NCBI RefSeq assembly: GCF_030053425.1
Contig: NZ_JASGBI010000001.1
Coordinates: 2,674,001 to 2,738,000, forward strand
Direction: 5' to 3'
DNA length: 64,000 nt
From: Lysobacter stagni
GTDB lineage: Bacteria > Pseudomonadota > Gammaproteobacteria > Xanthomonadales > Xanthomonadaceae
In this document: in pieces, positions 62,078 to 64,000 of the stretch
How positions within the stretch are numbered: position 1 is the stretch's first letter
Layout: each line of letters opens with the position of its first letter
Notes under the pieces: model-generated
Databases searched by the model: none
What the model was told of the DNA's origin: nothing
The model's input: only the letters and a program-made list of their open reading frames with translations
Made by a program: the position numbers and the translations under genes

Positions 62078-64000
62078 ATGACCATTGCGGAGCTCAGCAT
62101 CAAACGGCCGGTCACGGCGATCATGTTCTTCGTGTCGCTGTTCGTGATCGGCCTGATTGCGGCGATCCGACTGCCGCTTGAAGCGTTCCCGGAAGTCTCG
62201 CCGCCCTTCATCTTCGTGCAGCTGCCGTACACCGGCTCCACCCCCGAGGAGGTGGAGCGCACGCTGCTGCGTCCGGTGGAGGAATCGCTGTCGACGATGA
62301 CCGGCATCAAGCGCATGGATGCCAATGCGCGTGCCGACGGCGCCGAGATCTTCATGCAGTTCTCGGACTGGAACCGCGACGTCGCCATCGCGGCGTCGGA
62401 GGCGCGCGAGCGCATCGACGCCATCCGCGACGATCTGCCCGAAGACCTGCAGCGCTTCAACGTCTTCAAGTTCTCCACCACCGACGAACCCGTCCTGCGC
62501 GTGCGCCTGGCCAGCAAGAGCGACCTGGGCGGCGCGTACGACATGATCGACCGCGAGTTCAAGCGGCGCATCGAACGCATCCCGGGCGTTGCGCGCGTGG
62601 ACGTGACCGGTGCGGCGCCGAACGAGGTGGAGATCGCGATCGACCCCGACCGCCTGACCGCGCACAACCTCAGCCTCAACGATCTCAACAAGCGCCTGAA
62701 GGAGGTCAATTTCTCGATCTCCGCCGGCCAGATCGACGATGGCGGACGGCGCCTGCGCGTGCAGCCGGTGGGCGAGATCACCGACCTGCAGCAGCTGCGC
62801 GACCTGGTGCTCGACGCCAAGGGCGTGCGCCTGGGCGACATCGCGCAGGTGCGGCTGAAGCCGCAGCGCATGAACTACGGTCGTCGCCTGGACGGCCGCC
62901 CGGCGATCGGCCTGGACATCTTCAAGGAGCGCAATGCGAACCTGGTCGATGTGTCCAGCAAGGCGCTGGCGGAAGTGGAGGCGATCCGCAAGCAGCCCGA
63001 GATGGGCGACATCCGCGTGATCATCATCGACAACCAGGGCGACAACGTCACCAGCTCGCTGCTGGAGCTGGCCGAGGCCGGCGCCATCGGCCTGGTGCTG
63101 TCGATCGCGGTGCTGTTCTTCTTCCTGCGCCACTGGCCGTCGACGCTGATGGTGACCCTGGCCATCCCGATCTGCTTCGTGATGACGCTGGGCTTCATGT
63201 ACTTCACCGGCGTCACGCTCAACATCCTGTCGATGATGGGCCTGCTGCTGGCGGTGGGCATGCTGGTGGACAACGCGGTCGTCGTGGTGGAGAGCATCTA
63301 CCAGGAACGCGAGCGCATGCCGGACAACCCGGAAGGGGCCTCGATCCTGGGCACCAAGCACGTGGCCATCGCGCTGTCGGCGGGCACGCTGTGCCACTGC
63401 ATCGTGTTCCTGCCCAACCTGTTCGGTCCCCGCAACTTCCTCAGCATCTACCTGTCGCAGATCGCCATCACCATTTCGGTGTCGCTGCTGGCATCGTGGC
63501 TGGTGGCGGTGAGCCTGATCCCGATGATCTCGGCGCGCCTGAAGACGCCGCCGGCGGTGAAGTCGGAAGGCGGCCTGATCCCGCGCATGCAGAAGCGTTA
63601 CGCGCAGTTCCTGCGCTGGACGCTGGAGCATCGTGGCAGGGCCGTGCTCGGCATCCTGATGATCATCGCCATCAGCATCGTGCCGTTCAGCCTGACCAAG
63701 AAGAACATGTTCGGTGGCGACGACGGCACCGAGACCAACATCTTCTACCAGTGGAAGGGTGCGTACACGAAGGAGCAGATGTCGGCGGAGATTCTCAAGA
63801 TCGAGAAGTTCCTCGACGCGAACCGAAAGAAGTACAACATCACCCAGATCTACTCGTACTACAGCGAGCAGGGCTGGGGTGGTACGCGAATCACCTTCGA
63901 CGTCGCCAAGATCAGCGAGTCCAAGGGCATCATCGAGCAGCTGCGCAAGGACCTGCCCAAGTCGGCCCGTGCCAACATCGGTATCGGCAACCAGGGCGGT
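62078..64000 (+). CDS. RND efflux permease, second subunit, partial
   Basis: The first 641 residues of a second RND permease; the rest is beyond the window. The N-terminus is MTIAELSIKRPVTAIMFFVS, then LPLEAFPEVSPPFIFVQLPY. The periplasmic porter domain and helices 2-6 follow. In helix 4 the relay reads MLVDNAVVVVESI: D398 is followed by N399, not the paired Asp of AcrB. It is not a close copy of the first permease, which argues for a heteromeric pump like MdtB/MdtC or for two separate specificities sharing one adaptor. GAGGAG precedes the ATG. The operon may continue with an outer-membrane factor. Confidence 0.9.
   Translation, partial: MTIAELSIKRPVTAIMFFVSLFVIGLIAAIRLPLEAFPEVSPPFIFVQLPYTGSTPEEVERTLLRPVEESLSTMTGIKRMDANARADGAEIFMQFSDWNRDVAIAASEARERIDAIRDDLPEDLQRFNVFKFSTTDEPVLRVRLASKSDLGGAYDMIDREFKRRIERIPGVARVDVTGAAPNEVEIAIDPDRLTAHNLSLNDLNKRLKEVNFSISAGQIDDGGRRLRVQPVGEITDLQQLRDLVLDAKGVRLGDIAQVRLKPQRMNYGRRLDGRPAIGLDIFKERNANLVDVSSKALAEVEAIRKQPEMGDIRVIIIDNQGDNVTSSLLELAEAGAIGLVLSIAVLFFFLRHWPSTLMVTLAIPICFVMTLGFMYFTGVTLNILSMMGLLLAVGMLVDNAVVVVESIYQERERMPDNPEGASILGTKHVAIALSAGTLCHCIVFLPNLFGPRNFLSIYLSQIAITISVSLLASWLVAVSLIPMISARLKTPPAVKSEGGLIPRMQKRYAQFLRWTLEHRGRAVLGILMIIAISIVPFSLTKKNMFGGDDGTETNIFYQWKGAYTKEQMSAEILKIEKFLDANRKKYNITQIYSYYSEQGWGGTRITFDVAKISESKGIIEQLRKDLPKSARANIGIGNQGG

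Overview
The window reads as ordinary chromosome from a GC-rich member of the Xanthomonadaceae (Gammaproteobacteria), most likely Lysobacter or a close relative. Pointers are the methionine synthase split into two genes behind an ArsR-methyltransferase regulator, the giant 180-kDa-type NAD-glutamate dehydrogenase, the order rpsF-rpsR-rplI ... dnaB ... alr without priB, a large TonB receptor with an imidazolonepropionase-like amidohydrolase upstream, and the type of small intergenic palindromes. I see no rRNA, tRNA, CRISPR array, transposase, phage gene or plasmid function. Assignments come from reading the translated frames; no database search was run.

Layout. 1-3.2 kb (minus): regulator-metH(N)-metH(C) with four-base stop/start overlaps and a palindromic operator candidate in front. 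3.4-10.8 kb (plus): acyl-CoA dehydrogenase, NAD-glutamate dehydrogenase, NAD kinase. 10.8-11.1 kb: non-coding stretch of hairpins and three copies of a short inverted-repeat element. 11.1-18.7 kb: DUF1254 lipoprotein, 5'-nucleotidase, CHRD protein, DUF2939 protein, MFS and APC transporters, sirtuin. 18.8-25.2 kb: Lhr helicase, with a repeat element captured in frame, and a DUF885 protein. 25.4-35.0 kb: lipoprotein, glycerophosphodiesterase, acetyltransferase, M3 peptidase, amidohydrolase, TonB receptor. 35.2-41.6 kb: glutathione peroxidase, STAS-like protein, universal stress protein, a 1151-residue unassigned membrane protein, ferredoxin-NADP reductase, DUF488 protein. 41.6-46.2 kb (minus): SnoaL-like protein, PQQ-type sugar dehydrogenase, ABC exporter, exonuclease III. 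46.4-53.4 kb (plus): ribosomal proteins S6, S18 and L9, then DnaB, KTSC protein, glycine-zipper protein, alanine racemase and photolyase. 53.4-57.1 kb: wax ester synthase/DGAT, OmpA-like lipoprotein, small membrane protein, two c-type cytochromes. 57.4-64 kb: an RND efflux operon with one adaptor and two different permeases, the second cut by the window edge.

How the genes fit together. The first operon makes methionine and is probably controlled by a methionine-cycle metabolite. Glutamate dehydrogenase, acyl-CoA dehydrogenase, secreted or surface peptidases, the amidohydrolase, the TonB receptor and the amino acid permease suit an organism living on protein and peptides. The ribosomal/dnaB/alr block is housekeeping. 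The terminal operon exports toxic compounds. The best candidate for undescribed biology is the 1151-residue protein at 36.7-40.2 kb: a large, apparently extracytoplasmic receptor-like region joined to about eight membrane helices, in no family I can name.
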